From Morella rubra (taxonomy: Eukaryota; Streptophyta; Magnoliopsida; Fagales; Myricaceae): a stretch of 64,000 bases of DNA. The translations under genes and the position numbers were made by a program. Positions 1 to 16,860 of this stretch are shown here, piece by piece. Each line of letters begins with the position of its first letter. The stretch's first letter is position 1. Where the stretch lies: positions 12,648,271 to 12,712,270 of the forward strand of contig CM025854.1 in NCBI GenBank assembly GCA_003952965.2. The letters are read 5' to 3'. A model generated the notes under the pieces. It did no database searches, was not told the origin of the DNA, and saw only the letters and a list, made by a program, of their open reading frames with translations.

Positions 1-342
1 GGCAAATTACTTCTCAGAGGAAATATGGTTCCGAGTCACCATTGGAGAAAAGGATAGCACAGGATGAATCTACACAAGCGTGTATAAATAAGGGAAAGCA
101 TGATATTATTACTTCGACATCTTTCCAAGCTATGTCTCCCAGTACATTCAGAGATACAGAAACCCCACAGTTCTTATTTGTGCTGCAATACACGTCTAAA
201 CCAAAACCCACAAACCATGCCGATTCTGCTTGGAGGCAAGACATCCGGAAGAAAGCAGCAAAGAAAGATACATTTCTTTCTCCTGGTAAACATTTTAGAA
301 AATTTATTCTTTGTCACAATTGACACAAATCTCACAACAATC

Positions 343-7013
<6,671 letters not shown>

Positions 7014-8684
7014 TTTTTTCTCTCTCTCTTCCCTCGTTAGTGTGTTTTTTGTGCATAGGCTATACGAAGGATCCAGTGGCCTTTTTCAGCTCGGAGATAT
7101 GTTTGTTTCTGTTGTATATACAACTGCTTGCCTCTTGGTATTGGCATTTATTGGAGCTTTACAAAGACAAGTGGTATTTTGTAACTCTTTTAAGCATGCC
7201 TTTCGATTTGTTTTGAAACAACTCTTCTTTTAAAAAAATAAAAAAGAAAAAAAATCTCTGTTGACAGGTCTTATCTATGCTATATTTTGGGTTCGTTTTT
7301 CAACAACCATTTTGTCATAAATTTCAGCAATTGTGACGTTTCATTATTAAAATTTTTAAAATGTATAAGTGAGTGAAAAAGTAAAAAAATATATTTTTTA
7401 ATAAATTTTTTATATTTATTTAGAATAAAAAGAGATAATTAATGTAAGAGAAATAATTTTATGTAATTATTTTATTGAGACCAAAATTTAAGATTCAAAA
7501 TTTTTTCTCAAATATTTTCAAACAATAAAAAAATTAATTAAAAATCTTTTTAGTTCACCTAAAGAGTCCAATGAATTATTATCCTAATTTTACGTGTTAG
7601 AGTCTCTTTGGTTACAAAAATAAAATAAAATTAGTAAATAATGTAACAAGTATTTCACAAATTAATATGAAGATTGATGTTTATTATTTTTTTTTTTTAT
7701 CCTTTTCGACTAAGCAACCCCAGACAAAACTATCATGAGAATTCGCGTGACACCATAACAAGAGTTGTTGTCCAAACTTTCTAATTCTACCAATAAACAT
7801 AACAAATAGTCTAAAATCTTAGTTAATTATTTTTTAAATATAAATATTCTGTTATACTAAACATACTAAACTCTTCTGCTATAGTTTACTTGAATTATAT
7901 CGTTTAATTTGAAAATAAAAAATAAATAAAGTAAGTATTTAATATAAATTAAATATGATAGAATCTATATCATATGGATTACGGAGTAACACTTATATAT
8001 TGCATACCACACTGTGTCGGTTTATCTACCAAGTGTACATTACAATTCCAAAAAAGAAAAAATAATATTCTTTGACAAATGTACTCCCACTATAAAATAA
8101 ATCTGTCCATTTAATTATTATTTTCTTTTAAGGAGATCCGCCTGATTATTTTATTTTTTCTTCTTTCTTATGAGGAAAAGTGCGATCTTTCTGTTCATGG
8201 TTTTGGACATATCGAAAGTGAGCATTGCGTGGAAAATTTGGACAAGGCTGAAAAAGTTTTCCTACCCGACCACATCATTGGGCATCCGACGTGGGCTAAT
8301 CTATATAAAAATGTACTACTCATTCAATGTCTTGGAAGAGTTCAGTGCACAGGTCAAAGCGTGACAGATGAGGGGCCCACCGTGGGAAAGCGACGTGGGA
8401 AATTGGAAAATCTCGGGAAGCTCAACAATAATCTGCGGAGAGGATTGGCATGTGATAGTAGCTTTTGTCTCACGCATTCTGTTTCCAAGAAACTATCCTC
8501 TTACCTGTCCAAACGACTAAATAAATAAATTATATTTTATAATCTCTAAACTTTATAATATCTACATTAAACTGCAATTTTTTTATTTCACCTCACATCG
8601 TAAAATCAAGATGTCGCCCCTAACTTTAGTAAGAAAATTAGATAAGTATGTTACTCTTAACGGTGAAATATAATAAATACGGTA
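7014..8684. other. AT-rich intergenic stretch, presumed citrate synthase promoter and 5' UTR
   Basis: Directly upstream of the citrate synthase ATG (minus strand). The first 20 bases hold a CT-rich patch (TCTCTCTCTTCCC on the plus strand, GA-rich on the sense strand). The rest is AT-rich with many T and A runs. Open frames near 8170-8528 have no recognisable domain and I do not call them genes. Confidence 0.5.
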
Positions 8685-8858
8685 AAAACAAATTTAGTCT
8701 AAGTGATTTGTGCAAAAATTAAAGAAGTTTCAAAACTTTAAAATCTATCAAATTAGTTTCTAAAATTTAAAATTTATTGACTAATTTGACTATAAAGACT
8801 TATTTGATTTTCATACAAATTATAAGGACAAACTTTATATTTGTCTTTTAATAACTTG
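8685..8858. mobile_element. Short inverted-repeat MITE-like element, copy 1
   Basis: The left half (CTTTAAAATCTATCAAATTAG) and right half (CTAATTTGACTATAAAGAC, then TTATTTGATTTTCATACAAATT) form imperfect inverted repeats. The same word set occurs at 17628-17856, so this is a dispersed family. Ends are approximate and no clear target duplication was found. Confidence 0.5.
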
Positions 8859-9321
8859 AGGTGTAATGTGTTAAATTTAATAATTTTATGGTACAAATTA
8901 TAAAATAAGTGATACTTCGAAGATGAAAAAATAATTTTTTTTTAAATATATATTTACTGTGCAAATATAAGTACATATTATACAGCACATGCAGCAGAAA
9001 ATCAAATATTCAACAGGTAGTAAAATTTGAATTCAAACTCACTTCTAGAAATGGTTCGTCCAGCCAATGGATGTTCATCTTTCCAATTATTATGCTGGCG
9101 AATTGAAAAAAGAATAACCAGTCCTAACATAATTTATTATTCTTAAAACGAAGCAAATGAGAGAAAATCCTCTTTCAAGTTCTCTAAAGACAAAATGTGT
9201 GCGCTTTTTTTAGCTTATAATTTTTCATATTCTCTTTGGTAGCTGCCTTGTTAATACTTTTTATAATATAGCCTTTAAATAAAAGTATCCGTTCTTCTCC
9301 TACTAATACGTACGTGTGATA
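8859..9321. other. AT-rich intergenic DNA, nothing recognised
   Basis: I see no coding signal, RNA gene or defined repeat boundary here. Confidence 0.5.
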
Positions 9322-9573
9322 GAATTCTCTTGATAGAAGTCGTCTCTCGACAGTTAAATCCAAAAGTAATTTTCAATGCTCTGTTTCATTCGAAAACTTA
9401 TGTATTGTTTCAACTGGCAGCAACCTTTTTATACACATGTGGCACTGTTTTGCCAAACATTATATTGCCTCAAAAAGTACTAAATTCTACTTGAAAATAA
9501 TAGTCAACTTGTATTTTCCATGCGGTCAATTGGGATGATCGGTTATGGCACTTATCACCCCATGGCACCAATT
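9322..9573 (+). repeat. Dispersed repeat, left member of a direct pair
   Basis: About 250 bp starting ATTCTCTTGAT and ending CCCCATGGCACCA. It is collinear with 16196-16452 at roughly 75-80% by eye. The pair brackets the gypsy remnants in between, as old LTRs of an outer element or a duplicated target would. Neither copy has convincing TG..CA ends. Confidence 0.55.
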
Positions 9574-9587
9574 CTGCTAACATAACC

Positions 9588-10862
9588 TGTTGACTTTTGT
9601 ACACAATCGAGATTTTGATGATTTCAATAAATGGATCAAGTTTATAAAACGGACATCTTCAAAGACAAAGACGTTTTGATGAAAGAGCCAAAGACTTGAA
9701 GAAAGAAGATCAAGAAGATGCAAGGAGCTCAAAAGTGAAGTTTCAAGACCTTAGGGTATAAACCTTGTAACTCTTAGTTTCACTTTTGACAAGGATTATG
9801 AATCACACTTGCATATCTTTCAAAACATGCATAAACCGTTTTACCTTTTGTTTGAAAGATTAAAATATTTTTAAAGGTTTCAAAACACCCCAATCAAACT
9901 CCCAAACCTTTTTATACTTATGGGAAGTAAGTCTTTAAAATTGGGTGTTTCAAAGAGGTCAAAAACGTGGTTTTAATTGAACCGGATCATGTGCTTAAGT
10001 TGAGGAGGTCGACCGGCTGGTAAAGCGGTCGACCGGTCTTCGACCGCTTGGTATAAGGGTCGACCGGTTGTTTTTGAAGTAGATCCGTTGAGCTTCTAAC
10101 AATATGACCGTTGGGTAACGGTAACTTGAAGCGGTCGACCGGTTCATGTAGCAGTCGACCGGCCCATTTTAACAAACGACTCCGAACGGCTAGTTTTCAT
10201 ATGTGGCTTATAAATACACCTTCATTACGTCCAAAATAAAACACAACGACCACATATCATTTAGATCACTTGAGAAATATTCCAAACCTTCATATTCTAT
10301 ATTTCTCATATCATTCACACAAAACACACTTTCATATCCTTGTCTTTGTGTGAATCAAAAGATAGAGCTTTCAATTTCATATCCACTCTTTGAGAGAGTT
10401 TATTCTTCAATCTTCATATCCAAAAGAGGTGATTCCTTTAGTGAGGTTGTTCACTAAAGAAGAAGCTTAGAGAGGGTATATCTCAAGCTTGGTTAGGTTG
10501 TGAGTGGTGAGCCCGAAAACCACTTGGGTGGATTTGAGTGTTAAGCCCGGAAAAAACACTTGTACGGTTCTCTAGCACCCGGAAGCTAGTGTGTACACTA
10601 TTTGAAGATAGTGAAAAAATCTCAAGGCTCGTGAAGGAGCTTGAGGGGTGGATGTAGGCGGGTTTGCCGAACCACCTAAAAATCACGTGTTTGCTTCTCT
10701 ATCCCTACTCTTTACATTTAGCACTTATTTACTTATTGCTTTAATATACTTGTGCTAAATTATCCTTTACTTTGCAAACACGATTTTGGGGGTTAAAAGC
10801 GAAAAAGTTTGGAAACCCAATTCACCCCCCCCCTTTTGGGTTGCCTTAATCTTGGACTAACA
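9588..10862 (+). mobile_element. Solo LTR, Ty1-copia SIRE/Maximus-like
   Basis: A 1275-bp unit beginning TGTTGACTTTT and ending GGACTAACA, so the ends are short inverted TGTT..AACA. Perfect 5-bp direct repeats TAACC lie immediately outside (9583-9587, 10863-10867). There is no internal coding region. A TATAAATA box lies at 10209-10216, and a C-rich stretch (AATTCACCCCCCCCC) near 10830 is typical of the 3' end of SIRE-like LTRs. Pieces of the same family occur inverted at 18290-18420 and direct at 54750-55270. Family assignment is from pattern; the solo-LTR call rests on the ends and duplication. Confidence 0.85.
10008..10162. repeat. Cluster of palindromic GTCGACCGG motifs inside the solo LTR
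   Basis: Five copies of GTCGACCGG, often extended as GCGGTCGACCGGT, plus the variant TTCGACCGCTT, at irregular spacing just upstream of the LTR TATA box. Position and repetition suggest a promoter/enhancer array of the retrotransposon (inference). Confidence 0.7.
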
Positions 10863-10867
10863 TAACC

Positions 10868-11475
10868 TTCAGTGATGGTCATTGGAAATGATATGGACCT
10901 AGCTGAGGTCTATAAAATTCGAGCTTGGAAGAAGCTCAAAAGTACCATAGAAGGGCACATGAGCCTTTTCAAGGCTAAAAAGGGAGGGCCAAAACCAGAC
11001 AAGCCTGCAAAGCAAGGCCACGCAGACGATTGGAATCAAACTGCTAGGGCCCATAAGGCTCACATCCTTTGTACCATGGAGCTCCAAGCACAAGCCTACC
11101 GCGAAGCATGAACACATACCAAGTTGGGAGTAGCCCCATTAGGAGGTCGTAGTGTGTGCGTGGCTACTACGCTTGATCAGAGCCCTACGCACACGACTCA
11201 AACACTTGGGCCAGCGCCATGCATGCAAGGCATTGGCTCGAGCCCAATACCCAGTGCACAGGGCACCAACCTTGTGAAGGACAAATACTTTGGTCCATAT
11301 CAGATAATAGAACAATACGGTGAGTTGGATTACAAATTGCAACTTCCGACACGCCTTCATATTCACCACGTATTACATGTCTTCTACCTAAGGAAGAAGG
11401 TGGGAGATCAAAATCGTGTGATATCAGATCTACCTAGTTTTGATGAGGAAGGAGTAGTAATGTTCAATTAGAGGA
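10868..11475 (+). pseudogene. Ty3-gypsy integrase C-terminal remnant (plus strand)
   Basis: The frame around 11271-11471 encodes VKDKYFGPYQIIEQYGELDY, then LQLPTRLHIHHVLHVFYLRK, the conserved integrase C-terminal region of chromovirus-type gypsy elements (usual pattern KYFGPY..GxVAYRLxLP..IHxVFHVSxL). The upstream part (10868-11270) is gypsy-like but interrupted, with no catalytic integrase core. It joins the solo LTR on its left, which inserted next to or within it. Confidence 0.8.
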
Positions 11476-11700
11476 GTTTTTGGGATATCGCCAAGTCCGC
11501 AAAGGTGGGAGAATTCGAGATGAGGTCCTATTACAATGGAAAGGACTTCCTAGTGAAGATCAACATGGGAAGGGATTGACACACTTAAGGAACAATTCCA
11601 AGATCTAGACCTTGAGGGCAAGGTCCAAAAAGAAGAAGGGAGGAACCATATGGACCTGAGAAAAGCCATGAAGTCAGCCACCAGAAAAGCTCGGGAAAGA
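11469..11700 (+). pseudogene. Gypsy chromodomain remnant
   Basis: Downstream of the integrase tail, plus-strand frames read LEEFLGYRQVRKGGRIRDEV then LLQWKGLPSED, and after a frame change DTLKEQFQDLDLEGKV. This follows the chromodomain layout of chromoviruses (R..R.....LVQWKGLP.E.ATWE). The frame is broken near 11570, so it is not functional. Confidence 0.7.
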
Positions 11701-11979
11701 AGCTTGCGTAAGGCCAATCTAGGGGCCACCGAGGTTTCACCAGCGCGTGCGCTAGGCTGTGTGACTTCACCAATGGGAGCGCACAGCAATTTAACCTCAC
11801 CAGCACGTGTGCGTAGCAACATGACCTCACCAGCGGGCACGCACCGCACGGACCCCAGCCTGACACAGAAACTGAAGGTGCTTAAGGTCAACATGACCGA
11901 GCCGCCCACTAGTCCAACACACACACCAAGACAGTATGAAGGTGACTATAAGCTCATAGATAGACTGTCACGTGGCAAC

Positions 11980-12780
11980 TGAGGAGTAGAGCGATTACAA
12001 GAGAAATCTCGAGTAGACAAGTGGCGGCATGGGAGAGGACCACATGAAGGAGGCAACCCACATTTTGGTCGAGTAGTGGAGGGCATGTCCTTTGTCCTTG
12101 ATACCGTGGCCACCTAGCAAGACGACAAGGACAAGAAAAAGGCGGTTATGTTCTTTTTACCTTGGAGAAAAAAATGAAGGTTATGTCCTTTCGTCCTTTA
12201 GCTAAAGAATAAGGATAAGGACAATGAATATTAGGCGGTTATGTCCTTTGTCCTTGAGACATGGAGAAATCGCCACCTAATGTCCTTTGCTCCTTAAATC
12301 AAGGGTGAGCCGCCACCTAGCTCAAGGACAAGAGAATATTCCATAGGATATCCTCATAGGAATCAACACATGGCCAAATAAGAGAATAACAATTGGCTGT
12401 AGGAATTTGTTAGTAGCGGGCTGTGTGCTATAAATAGGGGGAGTTATGTATCTTTCTTTGCATGCAAATTTTCATTAATGAAACTCTAGAGCTTTTTGAT
12501 CAAAATAGGTGTTCAGTGCATTCCTGAGACTGTCTTGAGCAATCCATCCCACCAACGCTGTTCAAGAGCAATCTCGAGATTGTCTTGAACAAATCCTTCA
12601 CATCCATCCTACCTTGATCAAGCTATTTGCTTAAGGTACCCAAAGTTCTCTAATTGTTTGAATCTAGGAACCTACCAATTGGTGGTCTCGTTGAGAGTCT
12701 CCTTGATACTTAAGAGAGTGTCATCAAGGGCCCATTGGAACTTAGTTTCATTGGAAGGATTATTGAAGGTTTCGAACTTT
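11980..12780 (+). mobile_element. Gypsy LTR-like region, plus strand
   Basis: Follows the chromodomain remnant, as a 3' LTR should. It contains degenerate repeats of GGCGGTTATGTCCTTTGTCC (12080-12290) and a TATAAATAG box near 12431. Its end (12660-12775, GAGTCTCCTTGATACTTAAG) recurs inverted at about 14580-14720, tying it to the minus-strand remnant. Exact ends are uncertain. Confidence 0.55.
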
Positions 12781-13080
12781 CTTAAAGTCATTTCCAAAGG
12801 AAGGAAACATAAACGAACACAAACCAACCCATAAAGAGATAATCGAGGCAATGGAGGCCTAACTAGAGCTACACTATTGCGAAGGAAAGGAGAGGTTAAC
12901 TCGACTTGAGTTAGCCATTCAGCAACTTACTCTGACCATGCAAGAATAAGGGGACAAAGGAAGGCAAGAAGCTCGGCCAAATCATCATGGACATAGACGA
13001 AGGAGAGGGGGACGTAGGTTTGTCGACTCGGAAGCTAGCAATCAAGGCTTATGAGGAGAAAGGAGTGTGCACTCTTTAGA
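12780..13080 (+). pseudogene. Broken gag-leader fragment, plus strand
   Basis: Reads a degraded gag N-terminus (LTRLELAIQQLTLTMQE followed by a stop), similar in character to the minus-strand gag at 14603-14313 (LDWLTATIQRLTQILKEE). The order integrase - LTR - gag start implies two elements sharing one LTR, or a rearrangement. Confidence 0.4.
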
Positions 13081-13184
13081 TGGACAAATTGCAAGCCAAG
13101 CCAAATCCTACTTTGAACTTATGGACAAGGGAGAGAGAAATACATATACACATTCATATACGCATATACTCGGCTAGGTCCGTA

Positions 13185-13205
13185 TCATTACTCCCCCCTT
13201 TATTT
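13185..13205 (-). promoter_or_regulatory. Polypurine tract of the minus-strand gypsy remnant
   Basis: On the minus strand this reads AAAGGGGGGAGTAATGATAC, a purine-rich tract followed by TGATAC, as at a gypsy 3' LTR boundary. It lies only about 250 bp beyond the protease frame. Confidence 0.5.
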
Positions 13206-13450
13206 TGGATCTTGTCCTCAAGGTCCTCACTTGCGAGCCTTCATTTCCCTTCCTTCAAGACTTCCCCACACCTTGGTTCATCTTGTTCAAACTCTCACTC
13301 TGGATGCCCTCACATGGGCTCTCCTACATCTACCCCTCTTGTGACTCTTTCTGGTTCATATTCCCAATCAACTTCTTCCTACATGAGCTCTTGTATGACC
13401 TCCCCCTCTACTTTCTCATGTGGCACAGAGTCATCACTATCCCACATAGA
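13206..13450 (-). pseudogene. C-terminal tail of the minus-strand gypsy polyprotein
   Basis: Minus-strand translation shows ASEDLEDKIQNKGGSND near the polypurine tract, like the end of gypsy chromodomain polyproteins. Reverse transcriptase, RNase H and integrase are absent between this tail and the protease. Confidence 0.45.
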
Positions 13451-13933
13451 TTATGGTTTGATGGGTCTAAGTAATCCCTCCCCTAGGGTAGTGGTCACCT
13501 TTGGTATTATGGCCTCACCACTATCCCACTCATATGGGTTCTTCCTTGCCCCAATCCCAAAGTGTCTCCTAGTACCCAACTTCAAAAATACCCATTGTCC
13601 CTCAAGCATGAATTCCATGATTCCTTTCCCAAAATCGGTTACAACTTTCCCTAAGATTTTTAGCCATTTGATACCTAACATCACATTCAACTCCGCTAGT
13701 GGTAAGGCATGCAAATCTACAACTAGTCTCATCCCTTGGATCTCCCAGTTGATCCCCTTATAAAAGTCATCACTCAACTCCACTCTCCCATTAGCCATAG
13801 TAGTATCAAACTCTATTTTTCTCCCCATCAATACCAACTCCAAAGCAAGTTCATCATTTATAAAGTTGAGGGTGGAACCCGAGTCGATGAGCAAAGTTAC
13901 CTTGCGCCCCTTGATGTAGGCGTTGGCTTGCAT
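13451..13933 (-). CDS. Ty3-gypsy aspartic protease domain (retropepsin-like), remnant
   Basis: A 160-aa open frame with the active-site signature LLIDSGSTLNFI (D-S-G) near residue 16 and the downstream VMLGIKWLKILG, the second conserved block of gypsy proteases. It would cleave the gag-pol polyprotein inside virus-like particles. The usual next domain, reverse transcriptase, is missing: about 250 bp later comes a polypurine tract. Gag lies upstream on the same strand (14603-14313). The frame stays open although the element looks internally deleted. Confidence 0.85.
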   Translation of the reverse strand: MQANAYIKGRKVTLLIDSGSTLNFINDELALELVLMGRKIEFDTTMANGRVELSDDFYKGINWEIQGMRLVVDLHALPLAELNVMLGIKWLKILGKVVTDFGKGIMEFMLEGQWVFLKLGTRRHFGIGARKNPYEWDSGEAIIPKVTTTLGEGLLRPIKP

Positions 13934-14312
13934 AGGTTGCGATTGGATCTCTTTGTTGGAAAGAGTATGGATGGAGACTTATTCTTCCTCCTTGGTTGTT
14001 TTGGCCAACACTTCCTCATCTTTCTTGCTAGACTTGACAACAATGGGCCTCTTTCCTCCTTTGACTTTGTGGGCTGCCATTGCCCCTTGGATGGACATCT
14101 TCCTTGGGCTAGTGGTGCCCTTCTCTTCAATGCACTTCATAGAAAACTTGTTGGTGAAGTGCTCGCCTCCCAAAGAACTAACTCATGATGGGTTTGCTAG
14201 TCCACCGTGTAGTCTTTGAGTGCTGGCTGGTGCGTATGCCTCTCCTTGGCCTTTCTTCGTAGACTTCGAGTGACAAAATGTGCTAACACTCAAAGATGAA
14301 TACGATTACAAG
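13934..14312 (-). pseudogene. Gypsy gag C-terminal/linker region
   Basis: Minus-strand frames here are lysine-rich and short (KRRAPLAQGRCPSKGQWQPT, KVKGGKRPIVVKSSKKDEE), fitting the basic linker between gag and protease, but stops interrupt them. No CCHC zinc knuckle could be recognised. Confidence 0.4.
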
Positions 14313-14603
14313 TTATCCTTCTTTGGTGATGAAAGGGCAAGACTTGCTTCCCATGGTCTCCTTGGTCGGATCTTTCTTGTCTTGTGTCGCCTTTCCTCCA
14401 CGGTATTCCTCCTTCAAGATTTGAGTTAGCCTTTGAATGGTGGCTGTCAACCAGTCAAGCTTCTCTCCCATTTGTTGATGCAACATCATTATTTGCTCAC
14501 TAGAGTTGTTGGTAGCCATGGAAGCACGTTGTGAAAGGTGCTTGTTGGATGATAGTAATGTGGCTTGGATGATCCTTGTTTTAATTGATCCAATGAAGCT
14601 CAA
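14313..14603 (-). pseudogene. Gypsy gag N-terminal fragment
   Basis: A 96-aa frame with a coiled, Gln/Leu-rich stretch (MMLHQQMGEKLDWLTATIQR) then a Lys/Glu-rich tail, like the N-terminal region of plant gypsy gag. It lies upstream of the protease in the same orientation. It is much shorter than a full gag and continues only in broken frames. Confidence 0.5.
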
Positions 14604-15360
14604 GAGCTTCTATGAACCTACCAATGAAGCTTTTTTGAAGTAAGTTTCAATGAGCCCTCATTGACACTCTCTTGAGTATCAAGGAGACTCTTAATGAAAG
14701 CTCAAATTGATGGGTTCCCGTTTCCACAGCTATAAGGAAGGGAAATACCCACAGCTTGGTTATTGAAAGTAAGAGGCACAAGGTGCCAAATAGAAAGAGA
14801 AAGGTGTATGGAAAGATGTACAAGAAAAGATAAGGTGGCTATTCACGTTGCCTTGTAGGTAGGAAGCACGACCATGAGTGGCTTTGGATGGAAGGGAGCT
14901 CTATGGTAGAGCTCCCTTGTCTTATGCCGAGTAGATAGTGGACTATGAAGACCAAATAAAGTGATGCTTCTTACTTTTCTTGATAGATGCCTTGTATGGC
15001 TGCCTCTTTGATGGTTGCTTTGTATGGACTATGGTGAATTAGGTTAGTGTTTGATGGGTGTGGCTAATGGCTATATGATGGCTAGTATGGTGAAGGGATA
15101 TGCCAAGTAAGTGGCATGGTGCTTGAAATTGCTAGTCAAGTGTATGGATAGTGTTTTGATAAAGGCTAGCCATGTATGTCGGTGGTGGTATCCTTGGGTT
15201 GGTGTTGGCTAGGTATAAGGCTGATAGTGCCTCGAGGTGGTGAATTCTGTGTTTATGGGTGGTGGTACCTAGGGATGAAGAATGTTGCGTATATGGATGG
15301 TAGTGTCTCAAGATGATGAATGTCATGTATATGGGTGGTGGACATACATTCACTATATAT
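14604..15360 (-). mobile_element. Leader/LTR-like region of the minus-strand gypsy remnant
   Basis: 14580-14720 is the inverted match of 12660-12775. Farther out (15130-15350) are imperfect repeats of GTGTATATGGGTGGTGGTA and a TATA-rich end (CACTATATATAGG near 15352). LTR boundaries could not be fixed. Confidence 0.4.
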
Positions 15361-15667
15361 AGGCCGTAAAAAATTAAACCAAATTTTCATTTTATCCTTT
15401 AAAGAAAAAGAAAATAAGTGAAGTCTTATAAATTCATTAGTGCCAGCTCTAGTGATAAAAGTTGTACAAATCAGCTAAAAGCTTGTTAGATGCTGATAAG
15501 GACTCTTAGAATCAATCTCGTGGAATTGTGGTATAAATGACATCATCCCATGCTTAATTGAAAAATTAGGTGTGGATTCAGGTAAAATGATGCATGAAGT
15601 TATGGTGGTTCATGTAGGGTGCAAAAAATCCTTAAGCATAGGAGGTGCAGGAGCAGCCATAGTTTCT

Positions 15668-15860
15668 TTAAAATTAGGGTTAAATACACTTTGCACCCCT
15701 TATGTTTGGAGGTGTTGACACATTGCACCCTAATATTTTATTTTTGAGACATTGAACCCATTATGTTACCTCTCCCAACGATTTACACCTTGGAGTAAAA
15801 TTTGGCATCAAATTAGACGATAATCGTTTACACGTGCCTCTCACTTGACCTTAGTCCTCA
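15668..15860. mobile_element. Mutator-type terminal fragment
   Basis: Contains GGGTTAAATACACTTTGCACC and the phrase TTTTTGAGACATTG, closely matching the left terminus of the 53165-53496 MITE. The opposite terminus was not found, so this is a truncated copy. Confidence 0.5.
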
Positions 15861-15912
15861 TTAGATTACAATATTTTCCTTGAATCTCAAACAAGTCACG
15901 ATTAAATGAGCT

Positions 15913-16137
15913 TTAAACAAACTTCCAGTAAGACTCCTCCTTCTCACATGATTCATGGAGAATTTTCAGATCATCAGTGTATTGGAGACCACCAACATTA
16001 ACTTGAAACAATTTACATCCTGGCTCAAAAATTCCACGAACATAATTCAAGAAAGCCACCATTGTCGCGAAACCGAGAATTTGCCGATTAACAATGTGCT
16101 CTATTCTAGCCAACGGGTGCTCAAATTGCTCCTCCAT
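15913..16137 (-). pseudogene. Possible LINE reverse-transcriptase scrap
   Basis: A 74-aa frame contains VGGLQYTDDLKIL, reminiscent of the LQ(F/Y)ADD motif of plant LINE reverse transcriptases, with T replacing A. Nothing else of the domain is recognisable, so the call is weak. Confidence 0.25.
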
Positions 16138-16195
16138 TTCCTTTGAATTTTTTTCTCATTGTAGGCTTTGATATCAATTTACATCCCGGTTCAAA

Positions 16196-16452
16196 AATTC
16201 TCTTGATTGAAGTCGTCTCTCAATAGTCAAATCTAGAGGCAATTTTCAGTGATCTATTTCATGTGAAAACTTGTGTATTGTTTCAATCGACAACAACCTT
16301 TTTATACACATATTGCACTATTTTGCGAAACATTATATTGTCTAAGGAAGTAATAACTTCTTCCACTTGAAAAATATTGTTCAACTGGTGTTTTCCATCT
16401 GGTCAACTAGGGTGATCGGTTATGACACTAATCACCCCATGGCACCACTTCT
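16196..16452 (+). repeat. Dispersed repeat, right member of the direct pair
   Basis: Collinear with 9322-9573 (ATTCTCTTGAT, CAACAACCTTTTTATACACAT, GATCGGTTATG, CACCCCATGGCACCA). Confidence 0.55.
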
Positions 16453-16860
16453 GTGTCAAGTGAAGCCATCAAATGCATGTCTTCCATTGCATGGTTTCAA
16501 CAATGTGCTCATATGCTGATTACATATATTTATTAAATTCACATTTAGCATTCTAATATGACATTAAAGAATTTGATTTATTCTAATTCTTTGGTAAAAA
16601 AAATAGTCTTAGTTTTATATTAAAAAATATGTGGTACATTTTTCCAATTCAAAACAATCTTCAAAGTTATAAAATGAATTAATTTTCAAGTTTCTTAATC
16701 ATTGTAAGATTATAATGCCTTTTATCTCATGGTAATCTCTTTCTAAGAAATGACCATCTTAATTTACCCTAAAAGAAAAAGAAATGATCGTTTTGCCCTT
16801 TGTTTTTTTTGTTAGGCTTCTCTACCCCTATGTTGAGTCCAAACATAGTCTAAGCCTAAG
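16453..16860. other. AT-rich DNA, nothing recognised
   Basis: Low-complexity AT-rich sequence without a coding frame or clear repeat end. Confidence 0.5.

Noticed and set aside
8229-8528. 99-aa plus-strand frame upstream of citrate synthase
   Set aside because: No domain, no clear coding bias; not enough to call a gene.
11550-11924. 124-aa and 93-aa minus-strand frames
   Set aside because: Antisense to the plus-strand chromodomain remnant and its downstream region.
13080-13763. 227-aa plus-strand open frame, the longest but one in the 13-kb region
   Set aside because: It is antisense to the gypsy protease and pol tail; its Pro/Ser-rich text has no domain.
9322-16452. Intact LTR element with 250-bp LTRs
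   Set aside because: Ends do not show TG..CA or a TSD, and the interior is a mixture of opposed remnants.
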